Source: CAVYXA01 sp963846775 (GTDB taxonomy: Bacteria > Verrucomicrobiota > Verrucomicrobiia > Chthoniobacterales > UBA10450). From it: a DNA stretch of 64,000 bases. Below the pieces are notes generated by a model. That model was not told the origin of the DNA and ran no database searches. It was given only the letters and a program-made list of their open reading frames with translations. The stretch lies in NCBI GenBank assembly GCA_963846775.1, contig CAWJXB010000003.1, positions 263,510 through 327,509 of the forward strand, written 5' to 3'. This document shows positions 9,051-18,317 of the stretch, one piece after another (positions within the stretch are counted from its first letter, which is position 1; each line of letters starts with the position of its first letter). The translations under genes and the position numbers were made by a program.

Positions 9051-9749
9051 ATGAGACCCGCCGCCGCCCGGTTCGAGCTCGATTCGATGATCGCCGACAT
9101 CGAGTTGACGCTGGTCAGCATCATCCAGGGCGTCGCGCTGGCGGTGTTGATCGACAATGCACGTCAGGTCGTCGCCAAGTTTGAATTTGCGGCCTGGCCC
9201 TACGTAATCGCCAGCTTGCTCATCATTCTCGTTTTCTGGTCGCGCGCGGTATTGCACATCATCACGGTAATCCGCTGGCCGCTCGAATTCGGTCACAACT
9301 TTCTCTACATCGCCTGCGCACTGGTCGAAGCGATTTCGTTTTCCCAACTCGCGCGACCAGCGCGCTGGTTTGGCTTCGGCGCGGCCTTCATCGCTGCCGG
9401 TTGGACGTTGTTTGCCTATGATTTACGCTTGATCCGCGCCCGTATGGGCGACACAGCGGGTGAGGCCAGCCGTCGTTTATATGCCATGCTCGAACGCGAT
9501 CAGTGGTTCAATCTCGGTTTGCTGTTGCCCGCAATTTTCCTAATAAATGTCGCCTGCGCAATGTCGATCCAAACCTGGCCGCAATTTTTCATTATCCGCA
9601 ATGGACACATCTGGCTGATCGTTATGCAACTTGGTGCGTTCGCCGGTTATTTGTTGTACGTGACGAAGTTCTACACGCAGCTTGCCCCCTTCATCGCGCA
9701 AGCGCGCGCCGAGTGGCGAGGTCCAGCCGATTCTGAAGACTTGGCGTAG
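9051..9749 (+). CDS. polytopic membrane protein of unknown function
   Basis: I do not recognise this protein. From the ATG at 9051 (MRPAAARFELDSMIADIE) it has 232 residues and about six or seven hydrophobic helices, with short loops and an amphipathic stretch RLIRARMGDTAGEASRRLYAMLERD between helices four and five. The frame can be extended to a TTG at 9009 with no support. There is no signal peptide apart from the first helix and no metal or nucleotide motif. It stands alone between MITE copy 1 and a long palindrome. Coding is supported by the long uninterrupted frame and typical membrane-protein composition. Confidence 0.72.
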   Translation: MRPAAARFELDSMIADIELTLVSIIQGVALAVLIDNARQVVAKFEFAAWPYVIASLLIILVFWSRAVLHIITVIRWPLEFGHNFLYIACALVEAISFSQLARPARWFGFGAAFIAAGWTLFAYDLRLIRARMGDTAGEASRRLYAMLERDQWFNLGLLLPAIFLINVACAMSIQTWPQFFIIRNGHIWLIVMQLGAFAGYLLYVTKFYTQLAPFIAQARAEWRGPADSEDLA

Positions 9750-9773
9750 GGCGGCGCATTAGTTTGGGCGCTC

Positions 9774-9834
9774 AAGGAGTGACGGCTTCCCAGCCCCGAA
9801 AGCGTTCGGGGCTGCCCAAGCCGTCGTTCCTTGG
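9774..9834. repeat. long REP-like hairpin
   Basis: A two-part palindrome. The outer arms CAAGGAGTGACGGCTT and AAGCCGTCGTTCCTTG pair with two mismatches. The inner arms AGCCCCGAA and TTCGGGGCT pair perfectly. It starts 25 bases after the membrane-protein stop. There is no T run, so it is more repeat than terminator. Related GGCTTCCCAGCC-type sequences occur inside uvrA (about 37918-37960) and after MITE copy 2 (about 39640-39690). The rest of the gap to 10038 is AT-rich, with no gene seen; it should hold the promoter of the pilin-like run. Confidence 0.6.
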
Positions 9835-10038
9835 CTCTCCGGGATGTCGATAGTCTTTTCTCGTTCGCGGTCAAATTTGTAAGGCGTTGGTGTGTAATCA
9901 ATTATGTAGCACGTCTATCCAAAAAGCGGAATGAACATTGGAAGGCCAAAAGGCGGTTGATCCGCTACTAAAAATCTCATGATTATGGTATTAGGTATAT
10001 TTATTGCTTTTATAGGACGCAAAACCTGTTAAATTCCG

Positions 10039-10680
10039 ATGCAATTGATTACCGCAATGAATAGCTCCCGAAGAGTCACCCTGGCCCAGATCGCCGGCTC
10101 CGGGGCGTTCTACCGCAGCCTCCATAATCTGATCAAACTAAAAAGGCAACGGCCGGAACGAGGCTGCGATGGCTTTTCCTTGGTGGAGGCGACCTTCGCG
10201 TGCGCGCTGGTGGCTGTTTTCTTCGTGGGGCTTTTTGGGCTCAATTCACAGTGCTTGCTTTTCGCCAATTCATCTCGCGAACTCATGTCCGCAGGGCAAT
10301 CGCTCCAGGCCAGGATGGAGCAGCTCCGCGCCTGTGCTTGGGCGGCCACCCCGGGAAAGTTGGCGATCACCTCGGCAACTGATGTTCAGACGCTTCTTAC
10401 TCCGGCCGTATCTCCCATAAGCAGTTTAGGCTCCCTGACCGAGGTAGTGACGATCTACAAGTATCCGCCGCCGGCAAACCCGACCCCGACGCCGATCCAG
10501 CTAACGCGAGTGGCAAATGGAACAGCGAATGTAACTCCTACGATCAACACAAACAATGCCACGCTGGCGAGTGGAGACATGGTGCAGGTGAACATGAAAT
10601 GGACCTGGCAGGCCGCTCCCGGGGGCCGTCAGCGCTCGATGTCTATTTCGACGATTTACGGAAAGAACACGCAACAATGA
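10039..10680 (+). CDS. type IV prepilin-like protein (N-methylation domain)
   Basis: 213 residues. It has a class III prepilin signal: a long basic leader ending CDG followed by FSLVEATFACALVAVFFVGL. Cleavage should fall after Gly45, leaving Phe+1 and the essential Glu+5 (Glu50). The hydrophobic helix (about 46-66) is the pilus-core segment. The remainder is Ala/Thr/Pro rich and low in charge, with PPPANPTPTPIQ near the middle. It is probably a minor pilin or pseudopilin rather than a major pilin. The stop overlaps the next start (ATGA), the first of three tightly packed genes. Confidence 0.85.
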   Translation: MQLITAMNSSRRVTLAQIAGSGAFYRSLHNLIKLKRQRPERGCDGFSLVEATFACALVAVFFVGLFGLNSQCLLFANSSRELMSAGQSLQARMEQLRACAWAATPGKLAITSATDVQTLLTPAVSPISSLGSLTEVVTIYKYPPPANPTPTPIQLTRVANGTANVTPTINTNNATLASGDMVQVNMKWTWQAAPGGRQRSMSISTIYGKNTQQ

Positions 10681-11348
10681 AGATGGCAAACTCTGGAAAT
10701 GGGGGATTCACGCTGGCCGAAATGGCCGTGGCTTCGGGCGTGGTCGCGATCATCATGATTTCAGTCGTGATGGGTGGGGACATTCTGCAAAGGACTTTTG
10801 CCGGGTCCGATGGAAGCCTGAAAGCGGGCGCGGATCAATCGCGGGTGCTCGACTATGTGGCGCGGGATGTGCATCAAGCCTTCACTGCCAGCGTGACGAA
10901 TAGCGGAGAAACGCTGACCCTGGCCCTTCCGGCCTACCTGGACCCAAATACGGGTCTGCCCGTTATCCCAACGGTCACTTCTAGTCAAGTTAACTATGGG
11001 AACGCAGCTTCGCCGGTGACGGTAACATATTTCCCGGCCAATGCTTCGACGCCCTATACCTATCAGACCGGCGGGATCTATCTCATCCGGCAGGTGTGTC
11101 TTAATGACACCGTGTGTGCTCCTGGCGCTTCCGGCGCCGGGGTCACGCAAGCGGTGATATCGCTCGATTGCAAGAACCTCCAGATCAATTTCACAGATCT
11201 TTCCACGACAACCCAGGTGTCGATTCGAACCAAAATCACCTACGCGCCCAGATTCAATTTTGACAGCGCGACGAGTACCCGCGTGATCAATGCTCGCGCC
11301 GGCACAGCTCTTTATGCGACCGCAATATCGAAGAACCCAAAGAGATAA
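10677..11348 (+). CDS. type IV prepilin-like/pseudopilin protein (PilW-like position)
   Basis: 223 residues from the ATG at 10677, which overlaps the previous stop. The prepilin signal GNGG/FTLAEMAVASGVVAIIM has cleavage after Gly10 and Glu15 at +5. The helix spans about 11-33. The rest is a secreted-type domain with two Cys residues (VCLNDTVCAP) that could form a disulfide. By position, between a prepilin and a PilX-like gene, it corresponds to a PilW/GspJ-type minor pilin, but similarity is too low to assign that by eye. A start at 10599 lies within the upstream gene and is rejected. Confidence 0.84.
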   Translation: MKMANSGNGGFTLAEMAVASGVVAIIMISVVMGGDILQRTFAGSDGSLKAGADQSRVLDYVARDVHQAFTASVTNSGETLTLALPAYLDPNTGLPVIPTVTSSQVNYGNAASPVTVTYFPANASTPYTYQTGGIYLIRQVCLNDTVCAPGASGAGVTQAVISLDCKNLQINFTDLSTTTQVSIRTKITYAPRFNFDSATSTRVINARAGTALYATAISKNPKR

Positions 11349-11355
11349 CAGAAAT

Positions 11356-12978
11356 ATGAAGCCAAGAACCGAACTCGGAATGGAACAAACGATTGGACGC
11401 CCAAACAGAGGCAGCGCCACTTTCCTGGCCCTGTTCACCCTCGCGTTGCTTACGTTTATCGGAGCGACCGTGCTCGTCAGTGTCAGCCGACGCTACAATG
11501 GAAATGAAAAAACTCAGGGTTGGAAGGAAGCGCTCCAAGCGGCGGAAGCGGGGGCCGATGTCGGCTTGCAAAATGTCCGCTGGATGGCGACCGCCGGGTC
11601 CACTCCTTTCGACACGACGCTTGGCTGGGCAAAGAACACGACGGACCCGAACAACACCGTTTACACTTATACTACGCCGACATTAACCACGACAGGAGAA
11701 GGCACGGTTCAGACCTGGGCCGTGGTCACTGTGGATAGCCCAGTTGGCAATAACGCTACGAGTCCTCCTTCGGGACTAACCGTGTCCGGCAATCAATGGT
11801 ATCGGATTCGTTCGACCGGCCACGCGAAGCTGAGTGGGTTGGCGCGCGCTTCCAACGATGTCCTTATCGACCCCAATGCTCGGCGAGCGAATTCGCTGCG
11901 CAAGTTCAGTCTGATTAGAGACCGGTCAACTGGCTCGGTCCTGGCCGCACCGGAGGCGACCCGCACCGTAGAAGAAATCGTCAAGCCAAAAACTCCATTG
12001 GTGGCGAATCTTCAGGCTTTAAGCTCGCTGGCAATCTCGGGCAATCAGATCATTGACAGCTATGATCCGACCAATTCTAACCAGTTTAAGAATGGTCTTA
12101 TCCAGTTCAACCCAAGCAGCCCTAACCCAGCGCAGCACGACGCCAACGCGGTTATCGGGGTGGGCGGCAGTTTGAACGGGGTGAACATCCCCTACAGCAG
12201 CGGCTCCTTGACCATCGGCTCGGGTGAACAGGTTTATGGCAACGTCCAAACCAATGGAGGAAGCTTCACCGACTCAAACCATACAATTCAATCCCCTGGA
12301 ACGATCAGTAACACAGCTAACACCAATTTCCCGGAGATACTCAATCCGAACTGGGGAACGCCGGGCAATCCACCAATTAACGGCAGCTACTCGACGATAA
12401 GCAAGGCAACGACCATTACGATCAACTCCGATCCGACCCAAAACTATTACAAGCTTACTACCATTGGCGCCCCTCTGACAATTGCCGGGACGGGAACCAT
12501 CAATCTCTGGGTGACTGGGGACGTTAACACGAAAGTAAAGTCCGGAGCGTTGATTACCGTTAATAAAGGGGCGAATGTCAAGATTTATGTCGGGACGGAA
12601 TCTTATGCCGCCGCCTTCCATCCCCAGGGCTATAACGGGAATCTGGGTGCGATCGACAACCAGAATCAGGACCCCGCGGCCTTTCAGCTTTATGCGGTCG
12701 GGGCTTTACCTGGTGGCAACGCAGGCGCCGGGATCGACCTCCATACCGGAGGAGCTGGCGTTCAAAATTTCTATGGAACAGTTTACGCTCCCTATCGTTA
12801 TGTAATCATGAAATACGACGGCAGTACCAACCTCGACACTACATCCGGCTATTACGGTTCTTTCGTGGGGAGATATTTTACTGCAACTCAGGGATCGTTC
12901 CATTACGACGAATCGCTGAACATGGTGGGGCCTCCGATCGATTACCTCCGGGTCAGTTACGTCGAAGACCCGCGGTAA
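11356..12978 (+). CDS. PilX-like protein with large extracellular domain
   Basis: 540 residues from the ATG at 11356, which is eight bases after the previous stop. The N-terminus carries PNRGSATFLALFTLALLTFI and a single helix (about 19-42) with the PilX N-terminal look, followed by QAAEAGADVGLQ, typical of PilX-like 'AEAG' segments. The long C-terminal part is rich in Asn, Gly, Ser and Thr with repeated short beta-type segments (about 215-510) and looks like an adhesin-type beta-helix. It may be a tip-associated minor pilin. The third gene of the pilin run. Confidence 0.78.
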   Translation: MKPRTELGMEQTIGRPNRGSATFLALFTLALLTFIGATVLVSVSRRYNGNEKTQGWKEALQAAEAGADVGLQNVRWMATAGSTPFDTTLGWAKNTTDPNNTVYTYTTPTLTTTGEGTVQTWAVVTVDSPVGNNATSPPSGLTVSGNQWYRIRSTGHAKLSGLARASNDVLIDPNARRANSLRKFSLIRDRSTGSVLAAPEATRTVEEIVKPKTPLVANLQALSSLAISGNQIIDSYDPTNSNQFKNGLIQFNPSSPNPAQHDANAVIGVGGSLNGVNIPYSSGSLTIGSGEQVYGNVQTNGGSFTDSNHTIQSPGTISNTANTNFPEILNPNWGTPGNPPINGSYSTISKATTITINSDPTQNYYKLTTIGAPLTIAGTGTINLWVTGDVNTKVKSGALITVNKGANVKIYVGTESYAAAFHPQGYNGNLGAIDNQNQDPAAFQLYAVGALPGGNAGAGIDLHTGGAGVQNFYGTVYAPYRYVIMKYDGSTNLDTTSGYYGSFVGRYFTATQGSFHYDESLNMVGPPIDYLRVSYVEDPR

Positions 12979-12981
12979 CGG

Positions 12982-14532
12982 TTGCGCGGGAGACAGAAAG
13001 CGGCATCGTGGCACGTGAGCCTTAATTCCGGGCGCGCTACTCATCCGCTCGACGGTCGCATCCCGAGCTTTCTTCGTCATTCGCTGTTGTTTGCCGGCAG
13101 CGTCGCGTGGTTGTGCGCCGCGAATTGTTGGGCAGTGATCCGGGTGGATGATTCCGTCACCCGGACCTATGACCTTGCCAAGGTGGTGCTAGTCGGCAAG
13201 ACAGTGCGAGTCGATCCGGAAGAAAAGATCGTCGAGGTCGAAATTGTAAAGGTGTCGAAAGGCGGCTTCGCTGGTGGCAAAGTCGAACTTCAATTTGCTG
13301 GCGCGAGCGATTACCTTGACCGGATTGCGGTCAATCAGCCGGTGGTAATTTTTAGTGGACTCAGAGGCGCGCTTGTCCATGTAGGCGATAATTTTCTGAG
13401 CGCGGAACCGTTGACGGGGGACGACGCGCTGAAATTAAAGGTGACCAAAGTGGATCCAATCCAATGGTCGTTTCCTGGCCGAACGGTGGCCTTAGCTCAT
13501 CTCGTCGATGAGATCGCCTCAGGGCATCCAACGCAGCTCAATTTAATCGAACATGTCGTTTGGAACGGCGGCGTAAAAGAGTGGGGCAAGGTCCTCTCAA
13601 ATGCAGATTACATCGTCGCCTCGGATTTGAATGGAGACGGCAAGGCCGAAGTGCTAATCGGGAATGGCAAGACCACCCAACTGCTTATCAATACCGGGAC
13701 GCGGTTCAACGACGAGACGGTGAAGTGGGGCCTGCGAAAAGCGCGAGGGAAATGGGCGGCGTTTGGCGACGTTAACGGCAGTAAACGACCAGACATTTTA
13801 ATCGGAACTAGGTTGTGGCTTAACAAGGGCGACCACTTCGAAGCCGGGCGTACTCTGGCATTCCACGATGAAGCAAACGTGCTCACTGTGGCTCTGATTG
13901 ACTGCACGGGCGATGGGCGACCGGATGGTGCGTTCTTGATGAAGAACGGTGACCTTCAAGTCTTCGAGAATCCGGGCAACAACAGGGCGGAGTGGAAAGA
14001 GATTCCGGTTAAACACCTATGGAGTGGCGGGGACGAAGCCATGGCAGCGGCTTTCTCGGCCGATTGGGGGGATACGGACAAGCCTTGCGTGATGGTCGCC
14101 CGGGCGAGTGGTCTGACTCGCTATGCTTTAGATCCGGATGGCGGGCCGCCGGCCGGACTTGATCGGCTGACTGGCAACCCCTTAAAAGCTTACAACGACG
14201 CGACGCAAGTGATGCACTGGAACGTAATCGCTACTGTTCCGCTGGATATCAACGGCGACGGCCGCGAAGATCTGGTCGTGATTCTCGATACTGCCGGACC
14301 CACTCTTGTCAACCGCGGTTTTGGCACATTTTTCTTGAACCCTATGCCAACTAATGCACTGCATGACAGCTACGAAAATGAGGTACCGTGGAAGGTTACT
14401 CCAAAGACGCGCTTTGGGGCGGGTGATATTCACGGAGACAAGTTCGACGACCTCCTCATTGTAACTGAAGATGGAAGGTTGTTCGAGTTGGATAATACGC
14501 CCTACGAACGCCTCGAGAATCGTTTCCGGTGA
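12982..14532 (+). CDS. FG-GAP/VCBS repeat protein, exported
   Basis: Up to 516 residues, starting at a TTG three bases after the previous stop; a GTG at 13015 in frame is an alternative. A hydrophobic segment (SLLFAGSVAWLCAANCWA, about 34-51) looks like a signal peptide. At least five calcium-binding-type loops follow: DLNGDGKAE (about 215), DVNGSKRPD (about 262), DCTGDGRPD (about 308), DINGDGRED (about 424) and DIHGDKFDD (about 486). These are the loops of FG-GAP/VCBS beta-propellers. Translational closeness to the PilX-like gene suggests an adhesin or surface role. The residue 50-160 region is an unrecognised domain. Confidence 0.75.
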   Translation: MRGRQKAASWHVSLNSGRATHPLDGRIPSFLRHSLLFAGSVAWLCAANCWAVIRVDDSVTRTYDLAKVVLVGKTVRVDPEEKIVEVEIVKVSKGGFAGGKVELQFAGASDYLDRIAVNQPVVIFSGLRGALVHVGDNFLSAEPLTGDDALKLKVTKVDPIQWSFPGRTVALAHLVDEIASGHPTQLNLIEHVVWNGGVKEWGKVLSNADYIVASDLNGDGKAEVLIGNGKTTQLLINTGTRFNDETVKWGLRKARGKWAAFGDVNGSKRPDILIGTRLWLNKGDHFEAGRTLAFHDEANVLTVALIDCTGDGRPDGAFLMKNGDLQVFENPGNNRAEWKEIPVKHLWSGGDEAMAAAFSADWGDTDKPCVMVARASGLTRYALDPDGGPPAGLDRLTGNPLKAYNDATQVMHWNVIATVPLDINGDGREDLVVILDTAGPTLVNRGFGTFFLNPMPTNALHDSYENEVPWKVTPKTRFGAGDIHGDKFDDLLIVTEDGRLFELDNTPYERLENRFR

Positions 14533-15089
14533 CTCCAGGAATGTCTGAAAATCACCGTGTAGTAGCGCTTAACGGCATAGCCCGAGAGCCATCAAAGCGC
14601 CGCTAGCCGCGATATGTCTATAGCAAAATTCCTCTTCCGCCCCACCTGGCTCCGTATACCTGTTTAGCGTCGCTTGGTCGTGAACTGGAGATATTGGCGC
14701 CTTCGGCGCATTTGTTTGCCAACGCGTTGAGCCGCCTTCGCCGTCGCTACGGGCGTGCCAAGGGACAACGCGTTCCACCTCCAGCGGCGCAAAGGTGGAT
14801 CGGCTTCTCCGCAAGACGATGCCAAGCTAATCGCCGCAGGCGCAAATATTTCTCCCCGTGCGGGATTCGCATCCGCAAATAACGCTACACACACACAGCT
14901 CCGCAGGAGGGGCACAAAGAGGCTGCCTGTTTTCATGCCGCTCCTACGGAGCTAGGGCTGATTTATTGGCTCAGGTCCTATAACATGTCGCGCCTAACGG
15001 CGCTTTCGTCAGCATTTGCCAAGATCCAGGGACGGGCTAACGCTTTTATCTAAGCTGCTCCAGCCGGGGCAGATCGCGAGTCACGTGGC
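14533..15089. other. 557-base gap with scattered palindromes, no gene seen
   Basis: No frame here looks coding. It holds short GC-rich palindromes and an inverted pair AGCTCCGCAGGAG and CTCCTACGGAGCT at 14897-14953 that would form a stem with a loop of about 25 bases. A copy of the recurrent octamer GCCTAACG is at 14992. The promoter of the downstream giant gene should be near the 3' end, but no clear -35/-10 pair is visible. Confidence 0.5.
14897..14953. repeat. palindromic repeat (AGCTCCGCAGGAG family)
   Basis: AGCTCCGCAGGAGGGGCA on the left and TGCCGCTCCTACGGAGCT on the right are inverted copies with two mismatches over 18 bases, separated by about 20 bases. There is no T run and no ORF. 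Confidence 0.55.
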
Positions 15090-18000
15090 ATGGGCCAGGC
15101 GGTATGCTTGCTGCTTTTATACGGATGCGTGAAACCCCGCTTGGCCAAGGTGGCCCTTCTCCTCTTCGGTTCCGGCCTGTGCGCGCTGATCTACCAGATG
15201 GCATGGCTGCGAGAATTTCGCCTCATTTTCGGAACTTCTACCGCCGCGACAGCCGCTGTCCTCGGTATTTTCATGGGCGGGCTTGGCATCGGCAGTATCA
15301 TCCTCGGCAGACGCTCGGAAAAGACACGCAATCCACTCCTCTTTTATGCGCGGCTTGAGCTTTTGATCGCCATCTTGGTCGCGGTCTCGCCATTTTTGAT
15401 CTGGCTTGTCCGGCAAGCTTATATTGCGATCGGTGGGACCATGGCGCTCGGGGTGGGCTTGGGAACGGTAATCCGATTGCTTTTGGCCACTCTCGTTATT
15501 GGCGGAGCGACTTTCCTGATGGGCGGAACGCTCCCCGCCGCGGCTCGGGCCGTCGCCACAGCCGACGATCCAAGGAGGCGTTCGCTCGCGCTGCTCTACG
15601 GCGCAAACACGCTTGGCGCCGTGGCTGGTGTGTCGCTGGCGACATTTTACTTTTTCGAAAAATTTGGGAATCACCTGACGTTGTGGATGGCCACGGCGTT
15701 GAACGTTCTCCTTGCCATCGCTGCGTTCTATCTGGCGAGAAAACTACCTGGCGTATCCGAAACAAAAGAGGCCGACGTCGCACCGCCGGTGGCACGGCCG
15801 GCTTTTGTTCTCGGCGCCGCCGCTTTGGTCGGTTTTGCGTTCCTGCTCATGGAGATGGTCTGGTACCGAATGCTCAGTCCGCTGCTGGGCGGGTCGACGT
15901 TCGCCTTTGGCTTGATCCTGGCCATGGCACTATTTGGCATTGGACTTGGCGGAGCTTGTTATGCCTTTTTCGACGGCCGCAGCCGGCCGTCGCTCCAGCT
16001 TTTTGCTTTTACCTGTTCTTTCGAAGCGCTTTGTCTGGCGACTCCATTTGCTCTCGGCGACCGACTCGCGACGCTGGCGATGCTTCTTCAGCCTCTCGGA
16101 AGTCTCGGTTTTGCCGGCAAGTTTGGCGTGTGGGTAGTGCTTTGCGCGATCGTGGTCTTGCCGGGGGCATTTATCTCCGGCATCCAATTTCCATTGCTTA
16201 TAGGATTGCTGGGGCGCGGCAACGAGAAAGTAGGCGCGCAAGCGGGTCAGGCGTTTGCCTGGAACACGGTGGGCGCCATCGCCGGTTCGCTCGCCGGAGG
16301 ATTTGGTATTTTGCCGGCCCTAACCGCGCCTGGAACCTGGAGTCTGGCCATTGGCTTACTCTGCGGCCTCTCCGTCGTTGCCGGGTTCCTCGCGGCGCGG
16401 GCGACAAGAGAATTTCTTCGTTTTGCTCCTGCGGCGTTGGTCGCCGTGGCTGCGGGTTTGCTTCTCGGAGCAAAGGGCCCCACTGCCTATTGGCGGCACA
16501 GCCAAATTGGGGCCGGTCGAGTTGCGCAATACACTTCTAGCAAAAACGAGCTGCGCGACGCTGTCCAGACGTTCCGGCGCGAACTTGTATGGGAAGAGGA
16601 GGGCTTGGAGAGTAGCGTGGCGCTGATAAAATCGGCCAGCGGCATTGGGTTTATTGTCAACGGCAGATGCGACGGCAATGCAAAGGGCGATGCCGGAACG
16701 CAGGTGATGATCGGATTGATTGGTGCGATCCTGCATCCCAACCCGGAAAAGGCGCTCGTCATCGGCCTTGGGACCGGCAGCACGGCGGGCTGGCTGGCCG
16801 CAGTCCCTACGATCAAGAAGGTGGACGTTTTTGAACTGGAGCCGGCGATATTGAGAGTAGCCAGGGCATGCGCCCCGGTAAATCAAAACGCTCTCGAAAA
16901 CTCCAAGCTGAAGGTGAGGATCGGCGACGCGCGCGAATCACTCCTAACCACGCAGGAGAAGTACGACCTGATTGCCTCCGAACCTTCGAACCCCTATCGG
17001 GCGGGAGTGGCCAGTTTGTTCACGCGGGAATATTACCGCGCTGTGAGCAATCGCTTGCGGCCGGGCGGCCTTTTCCTCCAGTGGCTGCAAGCTTATGAGG
17101 TGGACACGGAAACCATCGAAACGGTTTACGCGACGCTTCACACGGTTTTTCCCTGCGTCGAAACTTACGAAACGTTAACGGGCGATATGGCCCTGGTTGG
17201 ATCCGAGCGGCCAAGTCGCTACGACGTCGCGACTCTACGCAAACGCGTTGCCCAGGAACCCTTCGAAAGCGCCCTGAAATACGTCTGGCGCGTGAACGAT
17301 CTGGAAGGATTCCTCGGCCACTATCTCGCCAACGACGCGTTGGGACGGGAACTGGCTCGCCGCGGTGCGGCACGGATCAACACTGACGATCGCACGTTGC
17401 TCGAATACGCGTTCGCTCGAAGCGCCGGTTACGGTCTGAAATTTCAACTCCCGGACGTCGTCGTTAGTGCTTCTGCCTCCGGCATGGATCATCCGGCAAC
17501 CTTTAATGGTTCGGTCGATTGGGCGAGCGTGAACGAACAGCGCTTTGCCGCGCTGCAAACGGGGCCGATCCCGGGAATCAACCTGACAACCGATGAGCAA
17601 TGGCGCGGGGCAGCCGCCCGCCAATACGCGGCCGGCAATCTGCGCGAAGCGCTGATCAATTGGAGGGGACAAAAGACTGAACCGAAAACTCTCAATGAAT
17701 TGGAACTGGTCGCCGATTCTTTGGCCGAGGTCGGCGACGAGAAGGCCCTATCCTACATCGAAAAACTTCGCGGACCATTGCCCACAGAAGCGGCTGCGAT
17801 CACGGCACACCTTCGCATGCAGCAAAAAAATTGGCCGGCTGCTGCTGCGTCCTTTGAAGAAGTCCTGGCTGCTTTCAGCCATTATCCCTGGACGCCCTAC
17901 AATATGGTGGAGCGCACCCTTGTGGCGGCCAACGAGCTGGCCCAACGGAATGAGACGACAGCGCTGGCGATGGAGCGAGCTTTCAGCAAGCCCTTTGTGA

Positions 18001-18317
18001 TCTGCGATCATGACGACTTCCGCATCCGTCTGTTGTTGGCGGTCGGGACGCTGCTGGACCGGGGCAACTTCGGAGGGCACACATTGGCCGCCATCGAAGC
18101 CATGGAACCGAATGTCCCTTGGGAGGGAGATTTTCTGCGCGTTCGTGAGGAATGCTACTTGCGGTTGAACGACCCGCGCTTTGCCCAGGCCCACCGCGAT
18201 TTTGTTGCTTTCACAAAGGCGGCCCCGGTTTCGATCGCAAACATGAAGGTTCAACGAGCCGACGATGCGGCACGGCTGTCCCAGGCCGTTGCTCCGGACC
18301 CGACTTCCTTACACTAG
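15090..18317 (+). CDS. giant membrane/spermidine-synthase-like/TPR fusion protein, paralogue 1
   Basis: 1075 residues in three parts. Residues 1-445 form a bundle of about twelve helices starting SGLCALIYQMAWLREFRLIF, the signature of membrane-fused spermidine-synthase-like proteins. Residues about 490-740 form a Rossmann domain: ALVIGLGTGSTAGWLAAVP, VDVFELEPAILRVA, IGDARESL, YDLIASEPSNPYRAG. The catalytic Asp region of true spermidine synthases is replaced (SEPSNP), so the polyamine reaction is doubtful. Residues about 800-1075 are helical TPR-like. A GTG at 15129 may be the real start (MKPRLAKVALLLF). Its paralogue on the opposite strand (25181-28345) shares the entire layout. It overlaps the convergent PEP-domain gene by nine bases. 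Confidence 0.85.
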   Translation: MGQAVCLLLLYGCVKPRLAKVALLLFGSGLCALIYQMAWLREFRLIFGTSTAATAAVLGIFMGGLGIGSIILGRRSEKTRNPLLFYARLELLIAILVAVSPFLIWLVRQAYIAIGGTMALGVGLGTVIRLLLATLVIGGATFLMGGTLPAAARAVATADDPRRRSLALLYGANTLGAVAGVSLATFYFFEKFGNHLTLWMATALNVLLAIAAFYLARKLPGVSETKEADVAPPVARPAFVLGAAALVGFAFLLMEMVWYRMLSPLLGGSTFAFGLILAMALFGIGLGGACYAFFDGRSRPSLQLFAFTCSFEALCLATPFALGDRLATLAMLLQPLGSLGFAGKFGVWVVLCAIVVLPGAFISGIQFPLLIGLLGRGNEKVGAQAGQAFAWNTVGAIAGSLAGGFGILPALTAPGTWSLAIGLLCGLSVVAGFLAARATREFLRFAPAALVAVAAGLLLGAKGPTAYWRHSQIGAGRVAQYTSSKNELRDAVQTFRRELVWEEEGLESSVALIKSASGIGFIVNGRCDGNAKGDAGTQVMIGLIGAILHPNPEKALVIGLGTGSTAGWLAAVPTIKKVDVFELEPAILRVARACAPVNQNALENSKLKVRIGDARESLLTTQEKYDLIASEPSNPYRAGVASLFTREYYRAVSNRLRPGGLFLQWLQAYEVDTETIETVYATLHTVFPCVETYETLTGDMALVGSERPSRYDVATLRKRVAQEPFESALKYVWRVNDLEGFLGHYLANDALGRELARRGAARINTDDRTLLEYAFARSAGYGLKFQLPDVVVSASASGMDHPATFNGSVDWASVNEQRFAALQTGPIPGINLTTDEQWRGAAARQYAAGNLREALINWRGQKTEPKTLNELELVADSLAEVGDEKALSYIEKLRGPLPTEAAAITAHLRMQQKNWPAAAASFEEVLAAFSHYPWTPYNMVERTLVAANELAQRNETTALAMERAFSKPFVICDHDDFRIRLLLAVGTLLDRGNFGGHTLAAIEAMEPNVPWEGDFLRVREECYLRLNDPRFAQAHRDFVAFTKAAPVSIANMKVQRADDAARLSQAVAPDPTSLH

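Noticed and set aside
15090..18317. Calling the giant proteins true spermidine synthases
   Set aside because: The Rossmann fold is present but the catalytic Asp region reads SEPSNP and the GGGDG motif is GLGTGST, so aminopropyl transfer is not supported.
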